Assembly (NCBI GenBank): GCA_021775355.1
Contig: JAJFHZ010000006.1
Location: 280,154-344,153 of the forward strand
DNA: 64,000 bases
From: Amylibacter sp.
GTDB lineage: Bacteria; Pseudomonadota; Alphaproteobacteria; Rhodobacterales; Rhodobacteraceae
Direction: 5' to 3'
Both the position numbers and the translations under genes were made by a program. The notes below the pieces were generated by a model, which ran no database searches, was not told the DNA's origin, and saw only the letters and a program-made list of their open reading frames with translations. Positions 25,605 to 34,791 of the stretch are shown here, piece after piece. Numbering within the stretch: position 1 is the stretch's first letter; the number at the start of each line of letters is the position of its first letter.

Positions 25605-26447
25605 ATGTCCTATAAATCGATTTTAACAATCTGGGACGGCAAAGACAGTAGCGTTCCATCCATACGTAAAGCGATCAGGCTGACGGTGGAAGCGGGCGGG
25701 CATTTGCATATCATTTGTCCGGCTTATATCACCATTATTCAGACCCAGTCCTACCCCTATCTGGATTTTCCCGTCGAACTGAAAGCAGAGGAACGGGAAC
25801 GGGCAGAAAAAAACGCGGCCAAACTTGTCGCCGAGGCTGAAAAGTTTGCCACAGAGGAACTTATATTTTTCAGCGTTGAGACTGCTGTGATTAACCGTGA
25901 TCAACTATCAAGTCTGATGTCACATACCGCCAAGTTCTGTGACCTGACGGTTCTGCCGCGCCCCTTTGGGCCGGAACGTACCGAAACCGATGAGAAAATC
26001 ACCGAGGGAACGCTCTTGGCATCTGAATGCCCGGTCCTGATTGTTCCTGACGAAGATGTGGGTCACAGAGAAGAAAAAGTGGTAATTGCTTGGGATGGCA
26101 GCCATCACGCCTTGCGTGCTGTACGCGGGGCATTGCCATTATTGCGCAAAGCCACACAAGTGGATGTGGTAATTATCGCAAATTCCAAACGTACCGTCTT
26201 GCAGGCTGAAGTTTCCGGCGAAATAGCGACCTTTCTGGCGCGTCACCGTATAAAAGTCGACGTGAACATTCTTCCCAATACTGCTGCAAAAATTGCTGAC
26301 ATTATTCGCTCGCACGCCAGTGATCTTGGGGCCAATCTGATTGTGATGGGTGGCTATGGCCATTCGCCAATGCGTGAATTTCTGTTTGGCGGGCCAACAC
26401 GTAATATGTTGCAAGACTGTAGGGTGCCAATTTTCATGGCACATTAG
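25605..26447 (+). CDS. tandem-domain universal stress protein, FNR-controlled
   Basis: A 280-residue protein with two UspA domains: residues 1-145 (degenerate, starting SILTIWDGKDSS, no glycine loop) and 150-280 (VVIAWDGSHHALRA and the ATP loop GGYGHSPMREFLFGG). AGGAG precedes the ATG. A consensus FNR box in class II position indicates induction at low oxygen. The place beside ccoNOQP and fnrL is common in Rhodobacterales; a role in anaerobic energy stress is likely, but the mechanism is unknown. Confidence 0.85.
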   Translation: MSYKSILTIWDGKDSSVPSIRKAIRLTVEAGGHLHIICPAYITIIQTQSYPYLDFPVELKAEERERAEKNAAKLVAEAEKFATEELIFFSVETAVINRDQLSSLMSHTAKFCDLTVLPRPFGPERTETDEKITEGTLLASECPVLIVPDEDVGHREEKVVIAWDGSHHALRAVRGALPLLRKATQVDVVIIANSKRTVLQAEVSGEIATFLARHRIKVDVNILPNTAAKIADIIRSHASDLGANLIVMGGYGHSPMREFLFGGPTRNMLQDCRVPIFMAH

Positions 26448-26459
26448 GCCGATTTTCCC

Positions 26460-27209
26460 CTAGGCCAAAAACCCACCGTCTGCATCATCGCCCGTCTCCT
26501 CTAGGAGGCGGGCAAAATCATTTACAATAACATGACGTTTTTTCTCTAACTTGATGACGCCGTCTTTGCGAAGCGCGTTGATCTGGCGGCTGACGGTTTC
26601 CAGCGTCAATCCCAGATATTCCGACATTGCTTCACGTGTCAGGCTAAGATCAAAGGACACTTCGTTCTTTGCCGCATCCGGTAGGATGTTCTGGCGTCGC
26701 GCGATAATTGTCAGCAGGCTGGCGATTTTCTCGCGGGCAGTTTTACGGCCCAGCAGCAACATCCACTCGCGGGCCGCGTCCAATTCATCCAATGCCATTT
26801 CCAACATGCGTTCGCGCAAATTTGGAATATCACGCAATAGTTTTTCGAACGGTTTACGTTCGAATCTGCATAAGGTCACTTCCGTAGTCGCCTCAACATC
26901 AAAAGCGGAATATGCGCGCCCAGGCCGACCGACAAAATCACTTGGCAACAACAAGCCCACCATTTGCTTGCGACCGTCTTCCATTGTTTGGGAAAGCCGG
27001 GCAACACCGAAAACGACCGAGCCGACAAACGCCATCTTGTCACCTGCAAAAATAATAGGGTCACCAGCCGCATATGTCTTGTAGGATTTCATTGCCTCCA
27101 AAAGTGCCATTTCGGACTTTTCACAATATGCGCAAACAGCCCGATGTTTGATCGGACATTCATTGCAATCGATACTTGCAGGTGTAAATTGAGAGGCAAT
27201 AATTTTCAT
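26460..27209 (-). CDS. fnrL: anaerobic transcriptional regulator FnrL
   Basis: A 249-residue Crp/Fnr regulator. Four cysteines fit the oxygen-labile [4Fe-4S] cluster: Cys15, Cys18 and Cys26 at the N-terminus (another Cys at 29) and Cys114 in EVTLCRFERK. The recognition helix LGLTLETVSRQINAL has the E-SR residues that read TTGAT half-sites. It activates ccoNOQP, hemN and related genes under low oxygen. An FNR-type box 22-35 bases before its own start suggests autoregulation. Confidence 0.92.
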   Translation of the reverse strand: MKIIASQFTPASIDCNECPIKHRAVCAYCEKSEMALLEAMKSYKTYAAGDPIIFAGDKMAFVGSVVFGVARLSQTMEDGRKQMVGLLLPSDFVGRPGRAYSAFDVEATTEVTLCRFERKPFEKLLRDIPNLRERMLEMALDELDAAREWMLLLGRKTAREKIASLLTIIARRQNILPDAAKNEVSFDLSLTREAMSEYLGLTLETVSRQINALRKDGVIKLEKKRHVIVNDFARLLEETGDDADGGFLA

Positions 27210-27230
27210 ATCCCCTAAAGATCAAAAAAA

Positions 27231-27271
27231 TTGACTTAGATCAAGGTCACATAATTGATGCATGTTATAGA
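27231..27271 (+). promoter_or_regulatory. FNR box and -10 element, hemN / fnrL divergent promoter
   Basis: TTGACTTAGATCAA at 27231-27244 is an FNR dyad with one off-consensus base. A TATAGA lies at 27266-27271, again 21 bases beyond the box, the same geometry as the usp promoter. The predicted hemN transcription start (about 27278) falls on the ATG itself. Confidence 0.8.
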
Positions 27272-27276
27272 ATCCT

Positions 27277-28635
27277 ATGACATACGATCCAAATTTAGCA
27301 CGCTTAGGTGTTTATGATGCTCGGGCGCCACGTTATACCAGCTATCCGACTGCGATTCAGTTCACATCTAAAGTCGGCACAAGCTTTACCGGGGCAGCAC
27401 TTGCAGACCTTCCGGTTGACAAACCCGTATCGGTTTATATCCATATCCCGTTTTGTGAACGCTTATGCTGGTTTTGTGCCTGCCGCACGCAAGGTACCAA
27501 ATCGGCCTCACCCGTTGCGGCTTATCTGGATCGTGTGATTGCCGAAATAGATTTGGTTACACAACATTTACCAGAAGGCATTATGGCCAGCCGGGTTCAT
27601 TGGGGCGGCGGAACACCGACAATACTGACGCCCGATCAAATCAAACTGCTGGCGGGCGCATTGGAACAAAAAATTCCACGCACCGAAGATGCCGAATTTT
27701 CGGTTGAAATTGACCCGACTCTGTTCAGCCAAGCCAAGGTCGACGCTTTGGTCGCAGCAGGCATGAACCGCGCCAGTATCGGTGTGCAGGATTTTGCACT
27801 GAATGTTCAAGCTGCCATTGGCCGCGAGCAAAGTTATGCAACCACCAAGGAATGTGTTGAAATACTGCGTTGTGCTAATGTCGCATCCCTGAATATGGAT
27901 ATTCTTTACGGCTTGCCACATCAAAACCAAACCAGTGTTCTGGATACCATCCACAAAGTGCTGGCTCTATCACCCGACCGCATTGCACTATATGGATATG
28001 CTCATGTGCCATGGATGGCCAAACGTCAGCAACTGATTGATGAAACGGCCCTACCGAACGGTGAATCCCGCCATGATTTATTCCAGACAATGGCGGCAGA
28101 GCTGGAAGGCAAAGGGGGATATGATCCCGTTGGTATAGATCATTTTGCCAAACCGACAGACAGTATGGCCATTGCACAAAAAGAGGGTCGTTTACGACGG
28201 AATTTCCAAGGCTACACAACCGATGATATGGATACACTGATCGGGCTGGGCGCCAGTTCCATTTCCAAATACCCGAATGGTTTTACACAAAATCAGGCAA
28301 AATCTTCAGATTATGCACGCGCAATAAGTACAGGTGAGCTTGCTACATATCGCGGCATTGAAACATCACACGAAGATCGTCTGATCGCGCGCACTATTGA
28401 AATGATCATGTGCAATTTCGCAGTGGACTACTCTAAACTGATTGCAGAATTCGGTGATGACCTGTCATGCATTAATCAGGCGATTTTGCACCTACAAAAA
28501 GACTTTGGCGACATTATCGCGTTTTCAAAATCCGGGTTTGAGATCGTGAAGCACAGGCGCAGTGTCGCGCGGCTTATTGCAAAGGCTTTCGATCAATATA
28601 TCGACGACAACGCGAAGTTCAGTGCCGTCAGCTAA
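27277..28635 (+). CDS. hemN: oxygen-independent coproporphyrinogen III dehydrogenase
   Basis: A 452-residue radical SAM enzyme. The N-terminus has APRYTSYPTA as in HemN, then the cluster motif CERLCWFC (Cys60, Cys64, Cys67), SAM-binding HWGGGTPTIL, and NMDILYGLPHQ. It converts coproporphyrinogen III to protoporphyrinogen IX without oxygen. The ATG at 27277 gives the correct family N-terminus but has no Shine-Dalgarno sequence before it. An FNR box and a -10 element suggest anaerobic, perhaps leaderless, expression. It is convergent with copA, with 3 bases between stops. Confidence 0.93.
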   Translation: MTYDPNLARLGVYDARAPRYTSYPTAIQFTSKVGTSFTGAALADLPVDKPVSVYIHIPFCERLCWFCACRTQGTKSASPVAAYLDRVIAEIDLVTQHLPEGIMASRVHWGGGTPTILTPDQIKLLAGALEQKIPRTEDAEFSVEIDPTLFSQAKVDALVAAGMNRASIGVQDFALNVQAAIGREQSYATTKECVEILRCANVASLNMDILYGLPHQNQTSVLDTIHKVLALSPDRIALYGYAHVPWMAKRQQLIDETALPNGESRHDLFQTMAAELEGKGGYDPVGIDHFAKPTDSMAIAQKEGRLRRNFQGYTTDDMDTLIGLGASSISKYPNGFTQNQAKSSDYARAISTGELATYRGIETSHEDRLIARTIEMIMCNFAVDYSKLIAEFGDDLSCINQAILHLQKDFGDIIAFSKSGFEIVKHRRSVARLIAKAFDQYIDDNAKFSAVS

Positions 28636-28638
28636 AGG

Positions 28639-31095
28639 TTATTCCAGTAAAACAGGCTTCATCCAGCGTAAGCGCAACGCATTCGTCAAAACGAAAACAC
28701 TGGACAGCGCCATCGCCCCTGCTGCCAGAACGGGTGACAACATAATGCCGCTTACGGGATAAAGAACCCCTGCGGCAACGGGAATCAACAGCGTGTTATA
28801 GCCAAAGGCCCAAAACAGATTCTGGCGGATATTGCGCATGGTGCGTTGACTAATGACAAACGCATTGACGACACCTTGAAGATCTCCCGACATCAACACA
28901 ACGTCGGCTGCCTCTATCGCCACATCGGTGCCTGTGCCAATGGCAATGCCGACGTCAGCCACCGCAAGAGCAGGTGCATCATTGATACCGTCCCCGACAA
29001 AAGCCAGTTTGTCGTGATCTGCACGCAAAGCATTTAATGTCTCTACTTTGCCTTCAGGCAGAACCTCGGCCACAACATGATCAATACCCAGTTCTTTTGC
29101 GATCGCATCGGCTGTACCTTGATTGTCGCCCGTAATCATCGCCACCTTAAGACCCAGTTCGTGTAGGGCTGTGATGGCCGCAGGTGTAGTTTTCTTGATC
29201 GGGTCTGCCACTGCAATCACTGCGGCTATCCGACCGTCAATGGCAGCATATAGCGGTGTTTTGCCCTTTTGCCCTAAATCCATACCACTGGTTTCCAGCG
29301 GTCCCAGCGCGATATTTTCACGTCTCATAAAACGATCAGCACCTATCAGCACTGTTTTGCCATCAACGGTTGCCTGAACTCCGTACCCCGTTTGGGACAT
29401 GAAATCCTGAATGGCCGGAAGTACAATCCCTTTGGACTTTGCCGCACGGACAATCGCGGCGGCAATCGGATGTTCCGATGTTACTTCAACAGCAGCGACA
29501 AGGCGCAAAACATTGTCCCGATCAAAACCGTCCGCCACAATCAGGTCAGTCAATTCCGGATGCCCTTCGGTCAGTGTGCCGGTTTTATCAACCGCAACGA
29601 TTGTGACCTCTTGCAGCATTTGCAACGCCTGACCTTTGCGAAACAAAACACCCATTTCAGCGGCACGCCCCGTACCCACCATAATTGAAGTCGGTGTCGC
29701 CAAACCCATCGCGCAGGGGCAGGCGATAATCAACACCGAAACCCCTGCCACAAGAGCAAAACTAAGGGCGGGGTTTGGTCCAAAGATTAACCAGACAAAA
29801 ACAGTCAAGAGTGCCGCGGCCAAAACAGCAGGCACGAACCAAGCGGTAATTTGATCAACCATGCCCTGAATGGGAAGTTTTGCACCTTGCGCGTGTTCCA
29901 CCATCCGGATGATCTGCGCCAGCATAGTATCACTACCGACTTTGATTGCACGAAAAGTGATCGCGCCTGTGCCGTTTACAGTACCGCCAACGACCTTTGT
30001 CCCTTGTGTTTTCTCGACAGGGACAGGTTCACCCGTGATCATACTTTCATCAACATAGGATGCACCGGTTAAAACGACCCCGTCCACGGCTATTTTTTCA
30101 CCCGGACGCACATGGACAATGTCACCTTTGACGATATCTTCAATCGCCATTTCAATCGTTTTCCCATCGCGTTCGACATATGCGGTTTTTGGTTGCAGCC
30201 CGATAAGTTTGCGAATGGCCTGCCCTGTGCGCCCCTTTGCCCGCGATTCTAAGAAACGCCCAAGCAGGATCAACACCACAATAACTGCTGCCGCTTCATA
30301 ATAAACATTCGCAGTACCGGCAGGCAGCAGATTTGGGATAAAGGTTGCGACCAGTGAAAACCCGTAAGCCGCAGACGTACCCAAAGCGACCAATGAGTTC
30401 ATGTCTGGCACACCTTTCAGCAAGGCTGGGTATCCTTTGGTGTAAAACCGAAAGCCCGGGCCAAACAGGACGGCCGTGGTCAAAACGAATTGTAGTAGGC
30501 GGCTGTTCTGCATCCCTATAGTATTGTGGATAAATGCGTGTAGAGCCGGAAAAATATGGCCGCCCATTTCGATCACAAATACAGGTAATGCCAGTATGGC
30601 TGCCAACAGGGTTAACCGCCCAAGCGTGGCGATTTCCTGTGCCTTGCGTTCCGTATGGCTGGGTTGGTCGTAAGATTTAACCTTTGCTGGGTAACCCACC
30701 TGTGTGGCAATCACGGCGATTTCAGCAGGGTTTGTAACACCTACCACAAAATGCACCTGTGCTGTTTCGGTTGCCAGATTAATTGACGCATCCAACACCC
30801 CTGCTCCTGCTTTCAGGGCCTTCTCAACACGCCCGACACAGGATGCGCAAGTCATGTTTTCAACATCCAGCGTCACTTCTTCTGACACGGCGGGATAACC
30901 TGCATCCGATAATGCCTGCGTCACAACCAAATCAGTTACGGGGCGATCATAGCTGACCTGAACTGTTTCATTTGTCAGGTTGACCGATGCTTTTGTGATA
31001 TTCGGTACCGCCAGCAATGCTTTTTCAACTCTGCTGACACATGATGCACAAGACATACCTTCGATCTGGAATGTCTTTAATTGGGAGGCGTTCAT
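28639..31095 (-). CDS. copA: copper-exporting P-type ATPase CopA
   Basis: An 818-residue P1B-1 ATPase with two N-terminal heavy-metal domains ([10 protein letters not shown] and [10 protein letters not shown], near residues 15 and 83). It has TGE in SMITGEPVP, the transmembrane ion site [33 protein letters not shown] and [10 protein letters not shown]. It exports Cu(I) to relieve copper stress. It is distinct from CcoI in the same block, which has one metal domain and serves oxidase assembly. A MerR/CueR-type promoter lies upstream. Confidence 0.93.
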   Translation of the reverse strand: MNASQLKTFQIEGMSCASCVSRVEKALLAVPNITKASVNLTNETVQVSYDRPVTDLVVTQALSDAGYPAVSEEVTLDVENMTCASCVGRVEKALKAGAGVLDASINLATETAQVHFVVGVTNPAEIAVIATQVGYPAKVKSYDQPSHTERKAQEIATLGRLTLLAAILALPVFVIEMGGHIFPALHAFIHNTIGMQNSRLLQFVLTTAVLFGPGFRFYTKGYPALLKGVPDMNSLVALGTSAAYGFSLVATFIPNLLPAGTANVYYEAAAVIVVLILLGRFLESRAKGRTGQAIRKLIGLQPKTAYVERDGKTIEMAIEDIVKGDIVHVRPGEKIAVDGVVLTGASYVDESMITGEPVPVEKTQGTKVVGGTVNGTGAITFRAIKVGSDTMLAQIIRMVEHAQGAKLPIQGMVDQITAWFVPAVLAAALLTVFVWLIFGPNPALSFALVAGVSVLIIACPCAMGLATPTSIMVGTGRAAEMGVLFRKGQALQMLQEVTIVAVDKTGTLTEGHPELTDLIVADGFDRDNVLRLVAAVEVTSEHPIAAAIVRAAKSKGIVLPAIQDFMSQTGYGVQATVDGKTVLIGADRFMRRENIALGPLETSGMDLGQKGKTPLYAAIDGRIAAVIAVADPIKKTTPAAITALHELGLKVAMITGDNQGTADAIAKELGIDHVVAEVLPEGKVETLNALRADHDKLAFVGDGINDAPALAVADVGIAIGTGTDVAIEAADVVLMSGDLQGVVNAFVISQRTMRNIRQNLFWAFGYNTLLIPVAAGVLYPVSGIMLSPVLAAGAMALSSVFVLTNALRLRWMKPVLLE

Positions 31096-31132
31096 TGGTT
31101 TTGCTCAGTTGATAATTTTCATTTCAGTATAC

Positions 31133-31163
31133 AAAATAATGCTTCCAGTAACTGGAAGGTCAA
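31133..31163 (-). promoter_or_regulatory. CueR-type copper-responsive promoter of copA
   Basis: On the minus strand, a TTGACC -35 (31158-31163), a 19-base spacer and a TATTTT -10 (31133-31138). The spacer carries the perfect dyad CTTCCAGTTACTGGAAG (31142-31158), matching known CueR operators of E. coli copA. The over-long 19-bp spacer is the hallmark of MerR-family activation by DNA distortion. Predicted leader to the copA ATG is about 31 bases. Confidence 0.88.
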
Positions 31164-31233
31164 GGCATTAAATAATCTACCGTAAAATCAATACGGCGTT
31201 GACAGGATAATACCTATTCAGCACTGTCTACGG

Positions 31234-31800
31234 ATGAGTGCAGAAAACAATATAGCCGAAAGGCTGGCAAGCAGATTACGCAAAGCGCGTAAAAGCAAAG
31301 ATCTGAGTTTGGAAGCAATGGCCAAACTGTCTGGTGTATCCCGTTCCATGCTTTCGCAGATTGAACGCGGCGAAAGCAGCCCGACGGTTGCAACGCTGTG
31401 GAGTTTGACGCGTGCCTTGCAGGTCGATTTTGCAGGGCTTCTTGATGACGAAACAGCTGACAGTACTATCAAAGAGGTAATGCGCGCGAACCGCACCCCG
31501 ACCATAGACAGTCAGGGCGAAGGTTGCCGTATCCGCATTCTTAGCCCACCCGATCAAGCAGGCGAGTTGGAAGTTTACGAAATCCAGTTCACCGCAATCG
31601 GTGCGCTGATCAGTGAACCCCATCAGATAGGATGCCGCGAACATCTAACCGTTCTGGAAGGTGCATTGCAGGTAACTGCGGGCAAAGAGGTTGCTGACCT
31701 GAATAAGGGTGATACGGTGCGCTATGCTGCCGATTGCAATCACGCCATTCGGGCAAATGGTGCTTCTGCAAAAGCTTTGTTGATCGTATATAATTCCTAA
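31234..31800 (+). CDS. XRE-family regulator with C-terminal cupin domain
   Basis: A 188-residue two-domain regulator. The N-terminal helix-turn-helix (residues 10-65) has LSLEAMAKLSGVSRSMLSQIERGESSPTVATLW; the C-terminal cupin (about 110-188) has HLTVLEGALQV and LNKGDTVRYAADCNHAI. Such XRE-cupin proteins often control small transport or amino acid/polyamine catabolism genes and bind a small ligand in the cupin. Its target is unknown. The closest downstream operon is the peptide ABC importer 850 bp away; copA diverges from it but has its own CueR-type promoter. Confidence 0.85.
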   Translation: MSAENNIAERLASRLRKARKSKDLSLEAMAKLSGVSRSMLSQIERGESSPTVATLWSLTRALQVDFAGLLDDETADSTIKEVMRANRTPTIDSQGEGCRIRILSPPDQAGELEVYEIQFTAIGALISEPHQIGCREHLTVLEGALQVTAGKEVADLNKGDTVRYAADCNHAIRANGASAKALLIVYNS

Positions 31801-31826
31801 AGATCCCCATATCCAAAGATTACACT

Positions 31827-31856
31827 AAAATAAATAGCATCAAAATAAATAGAATC
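31827..31856. repeat. tandem 15-bp duplication
   Basis: AAAATAAATAGCATC is followed directly by AAAATAAATAGAATC, differing in one base. It is just downstream of the XRE-cupin stop. Probably replication slippage; no function is evident. Confidence 0.6.
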
Positions 31857-32513
31857 CGTTTTTATGAAAATAAAATAGGAACAAAGCTATAGGGTTTCAT
31901 GAAATCAATCGGCGTATGCCATGCCTTTAACATTCAGTGCGCGCATCAAATATGATCCAGTATATCCGGCGAATCGGATTCCGGATGAAGCCATCATGGA
32001 TACCCAAAGTACCGATTTAATGGATATTCCCACAGACTTGGGGGTTATGGCTAAGTTTGACGTGGGGTTGGAAGTGGATAACTGTCGAGTGTCTTTGTAC
32101 AGCATGATAGATGCAAGACGTATCACGATGCGGAATATTCCACCTGATGAATTCGTGTGCGAATGATCGCAACCAATGTTAAAATCAAGCACCAACAAAG
32201 GCATATATAGGCATGAAACAAGGTTATAATGCTGGTCATACTGGAAAACGGGCCAAAATCGATGACGGTGAGTGCAATCGTCACACATCATTTCCCTTGA
32301 AAGAGTTCAAAGCGCAATTTGCAGACCAGAAAGCGAAAATGTCTTGTTGAAGTCCCTTAGTCGAAAACCATAACTTCCGCGTGAATTTATACGCTACGGG
32401 TATGAAAATTTATTGACAGCCCAACAACTCTTGTCCAATCTTCTTCAAGAAGTCGTGCAAATTGTTTTTGCATGTTCGAAACATGGGAGAAAATATCAGC
32501 AATATCAAAAATG

Positions 32514-32538
32514 TTACAAAGCTGTTACATAGCTGTAA
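32514..32538. promoter_or_regulatory. 11-bp direct repeats / dyad upstream of the ABC operon
   Basis: TTACAAAGCTG and TTACATAGCTG are adjacent, followed by TAATG, so the second copy also forms the dyad TTACA-TAGC-TGTAA. The one-helical-turn period and position about 115 bp before the binding-protein start suggest an operator. A TTATAC about 8 bases downstream may be the -10. Confidence 0.4.
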
Positions 32539-32652
32539 TGTGTTTTATACAGACTATCTGCATGATTAAGAAATGTTGCCAAGATATGGCGCAGGGGCTG
32601 ATGTCAGCCCAGCTTTAAAGAACAATAAAGTAAACTAAAGGGAGAAAATATA

Positions 32653-34695
32653 ATGAGAACACTACTATATTCAGGCGTTGCGTTCGTCGCGCTGACGGGT
32701 GGGGCATTAGCCGCCGCGTGTCCAGCCGTGACTGTCAGCGATGCCAAGGGTGTCGCTGCCGGCGCCTTTCCACAACAATATGAGCTTGCAGAGCTTCAAT
32801 CGCTAGGCAATTGCACAATGGAATTTGCTGCCAACCCTGCATCGGGCGACCTGAATGCCCGCATCCGCGGCAATGGCGCATTGCCGTCCCTTGCTGATCG
32901 TCTGCCAGCCGAGCCGCTGGTTATGGCACCATATGATGCAATCGGTTCATATGGTGGCACATTGGATGCACTGTCAAATGCGACCGAAGCTGGCACATCA
33001 GACTTTATGTCAACACGCCACGTGAACCTTGTGCGTTATTCCGATGACCTGCAAACTATCGTGCCGAACGTTGCCAAGGGCTGGGAATGGAATGCTGATT
33101 TCACACAACTGACATTCTTCTTGCGCAAAGGCCACAAGTGGTCAGATGGTGCGCCATTCGGTGCCCGTGACGTGAAATTCTGGTACGACAATCTTGCGGT
33201 TGACACGAATGTCCGTGAAAAGCCAAAAGATTACGTTCTGGTCGCTGGTGAAAAGATGAACCTTGTGGTTGTAGACGAAAATACCGTACGCTTTGATTTG
33301 CCATCACCAAAACCAGGCCTGTTGTCACACTTTGCCAACCACTATGCGCAAGGCTTCCAGCCTATGCATTTCTTGGGCAAGTACCACCCGGCCATTGATG
33401 CAAATGCAGACGCAAATGCACAGGCTCTTGGGTTTGCAAACGGTTACGAAGCGATCGCGGCTTACTATGGTAACTCTGACTGGATGGATACACCGACACC
33501 GATGTTGTCTCATCCTGACAAAGTAGCGGGTCTACCGGCTGATACGGTACCGACTTTGGAAAGCCACATCATCACCGCTGAAAGCACGGAAGGTCGCCAC
33601 TTGGTCGCCAACCCGTATTTTTTCCAGGTTGATACTGCGGGTAACCAACTGCCTTACATCAACGAACAGGACGAATTGTTTGTAGGTGAAAGCGAAGTAC
33701 GTCTGCTGAAACTGGTCAACTCTGAAGTTGACTATAAATCACAGTCGCTGAACCTTGATTATGCGCCTCTGTTGATGGAAAATCAGGAAAAAGGCGACTT
33801 TTCGGTTGATCTGAAGCCTGAGGTTGCACTGGGTACGTTTGCCTTCAACGTGACATCGGAAGATCCGGAAAAACGTAAAGTATTCGGTGATCTTCGTTTC
33901 CGTCAAGCGATGTCGGTTGCAATGAACCGCGACGAAATGAACGAAGTTGTTTATTTCGGCTTGGGTAAACCCGCACAGTATATAGCGTTTTCACCAACAC
34001 CTTCGTTTGTTAGCGAAGATCTGGAAAACCATATGACCGCGTTCGACCCTGCAAAAGCAAATGCTTTGCTGGATGAAGTTGGTCTGGTTGACAAGGACGG
34101 CGACGGAATGCGTGAATTGCCAAATGGTGATCCACTGGTTCTGAATCTGCAAGTTGCGACACAGGGCATTTCAGTGAAACTGGTTGAACTTGTTGGCCAA
34201 AACTGGAAAGACGTTGGCGTCAACAACACGGTGAAAGAAGTGACGACGGATGAATTCCGTTCGGCCATGTCTGCGAACAAGCTTGATGTGACCATGTATG
34301 CTAAAGGTCAGCCACTGGCGGTTATCCTTGGCAACGCGGAAGTATTCCAACCACCGTTTGACAACTACTTCAATCTACGTTCCGGTATGCTTTGGGGTGA
34401 ATACATCGATACAAACGGTGCATCCGGTGTAAAACCACCTGAGTATGTCTATCAGATGATGGAAGATATCAACGCATTCCAAGGTGCTGTCGTCGGTACA
34501 GACGAGTCTAACACACTTGGTGCGCGTCTGGTTAAGAACATGGTGGAAAACCTTCTGTTCATCGGTACTGTGAAAGCGGTTGCTCCGATCTATCACAACA
34601 ACAAGCTGAAGAACTTCACCGAGTTCAAGACACAGTCTTATGCCTACTACAGGTCATATCCGTACCGCCCAACACAGTGGTTCCTGGACGAATAA
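32653..34695 (+). CDS. peptide/oligosaccharide-type ABC transporter substrate-binding protein
   Basis: A 680-residue SBP_bac_5 family protein. It has a signal peptide of about 21 residues (MRTLLYSGVAFVALTGGALAA), then family blocks VPNVAKGWEWNADFTQLTFFLRKGHKWSDGAPFGARDVKFWYDN and LRFRQAMSVAMNRDEMNEVV (shown by their first residues). It is longer than DppA/OppA (about 530) and similar to the bigger relatives that bind oligopeptides or sugars. AGGGAG precedes the start. It heads a five-gene importer operon and is separated from the first permease gene by a hairpin. The ligand is unknown. Confidence 0.85.
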   Translation: MRTLLYSGVAFVALTGGALAAACPAVTVSDAKGVAAGAFPQQYELAELQSLGNCTMEFAANPASGDLNARIRGNGALPSLADRLPAEPLVMAPYDAIGSYGGTLDALSNATEAGTSDFMSTRHVNLVRYSDDLQTIVPNVAKGWEWNADFTQLTFFLRKGHKWSDGAPFGARDVKFWYDNLAVDTNVREKPKDYVLVAGEKMNLVVVDENTVRFDLPSPKPGLLSHFANHYAQGFQPMHFLGKYHPAIDANADANAQALGFANGYEAIAAYYGNSDWMDTPTPMLSHPDKVAGLPADTVPTLESHIITAESTEGRHLVANPYFFQVDTAGNQLPYINEQDELFVGESEVRLLKLVNSEVDYKSQSLNLDYAPLLMENQEKGDFSVDLKPEVALGTFAFNVTSEDPEKRKVFGDLRFRQAMSVAMNRDEMNEVVYFGLGKPAQYIAFSPTPSFVSEDLENHMTAFDPAKANALLDEVGLVDKDGDGMRELPNGDPLVLNLQVATQGISVKLVELVGQNWKDVGVNNTVKEVTTDEFRSAMSANKLDVTMYAKGQPLAVILGNAEVFQPPFDNYFNLRSGMLWGEYIDTNGASGVKPPEYVYQMMEDINAFQGAVVGTDESNTLGARLVKNMVENLLFIGTVKAVAPIYHNNKLKNFTEFKTQSYAYYRSYPYRPTQWFLDE

Positions 34696-34717
34696 TTTAA
34701 ATCTTCGGATTAAAATA

Positions 34718-34745
34718 ACCTTGGGCAGTTTCGACTGCCCAAGGT
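34718..34745 (+). terminator. UUCG-capped hairpin between binding protein and permease genes
   Basis: A perfect 12-bp stem ACCTTGGGCAGT / ACTGCCCAAGGT closes an extra-stable TTCG tetraloop, 22 bases after the binding-protein stop. No T-run follows directly. It is likely an mRNA-stabilising or partly terminating element that sets the excess of binding protein over permease. Confidence 0.75.
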
Positions 34746-34791
34746 ATTTATAAAAAAGCCATCTAAATTCCACGGGGGGAATAAAGTAGCA

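Larger units (their letters stand above)
31801..32652. other. long gene-poor intergenic region
   Basis: About 850 bp with no recognisable gene. An 81-codon frame (31921-32166, plus strand) and a 45-codon frame (32213-32350, plus strand) lack ribosome binding sites and family motifs, and an antisense frame overlaps them. The stretch is AT-rich at both ends. It contains a tandem 15-bp repeat and an 11-bp repeat described separately. It may hold a decayed gene or a long leader of the ABC operon. Confidence 0.35.

Noticed and set aside
31905..32291. 128-codon minus-strand frame in the gene-poor gap
   Set aside because: No ribosome binding site, composition unlike a folded protein (many Ser, His, Cys), and no family motif; it overlaps an equally weak plus-strand frame.
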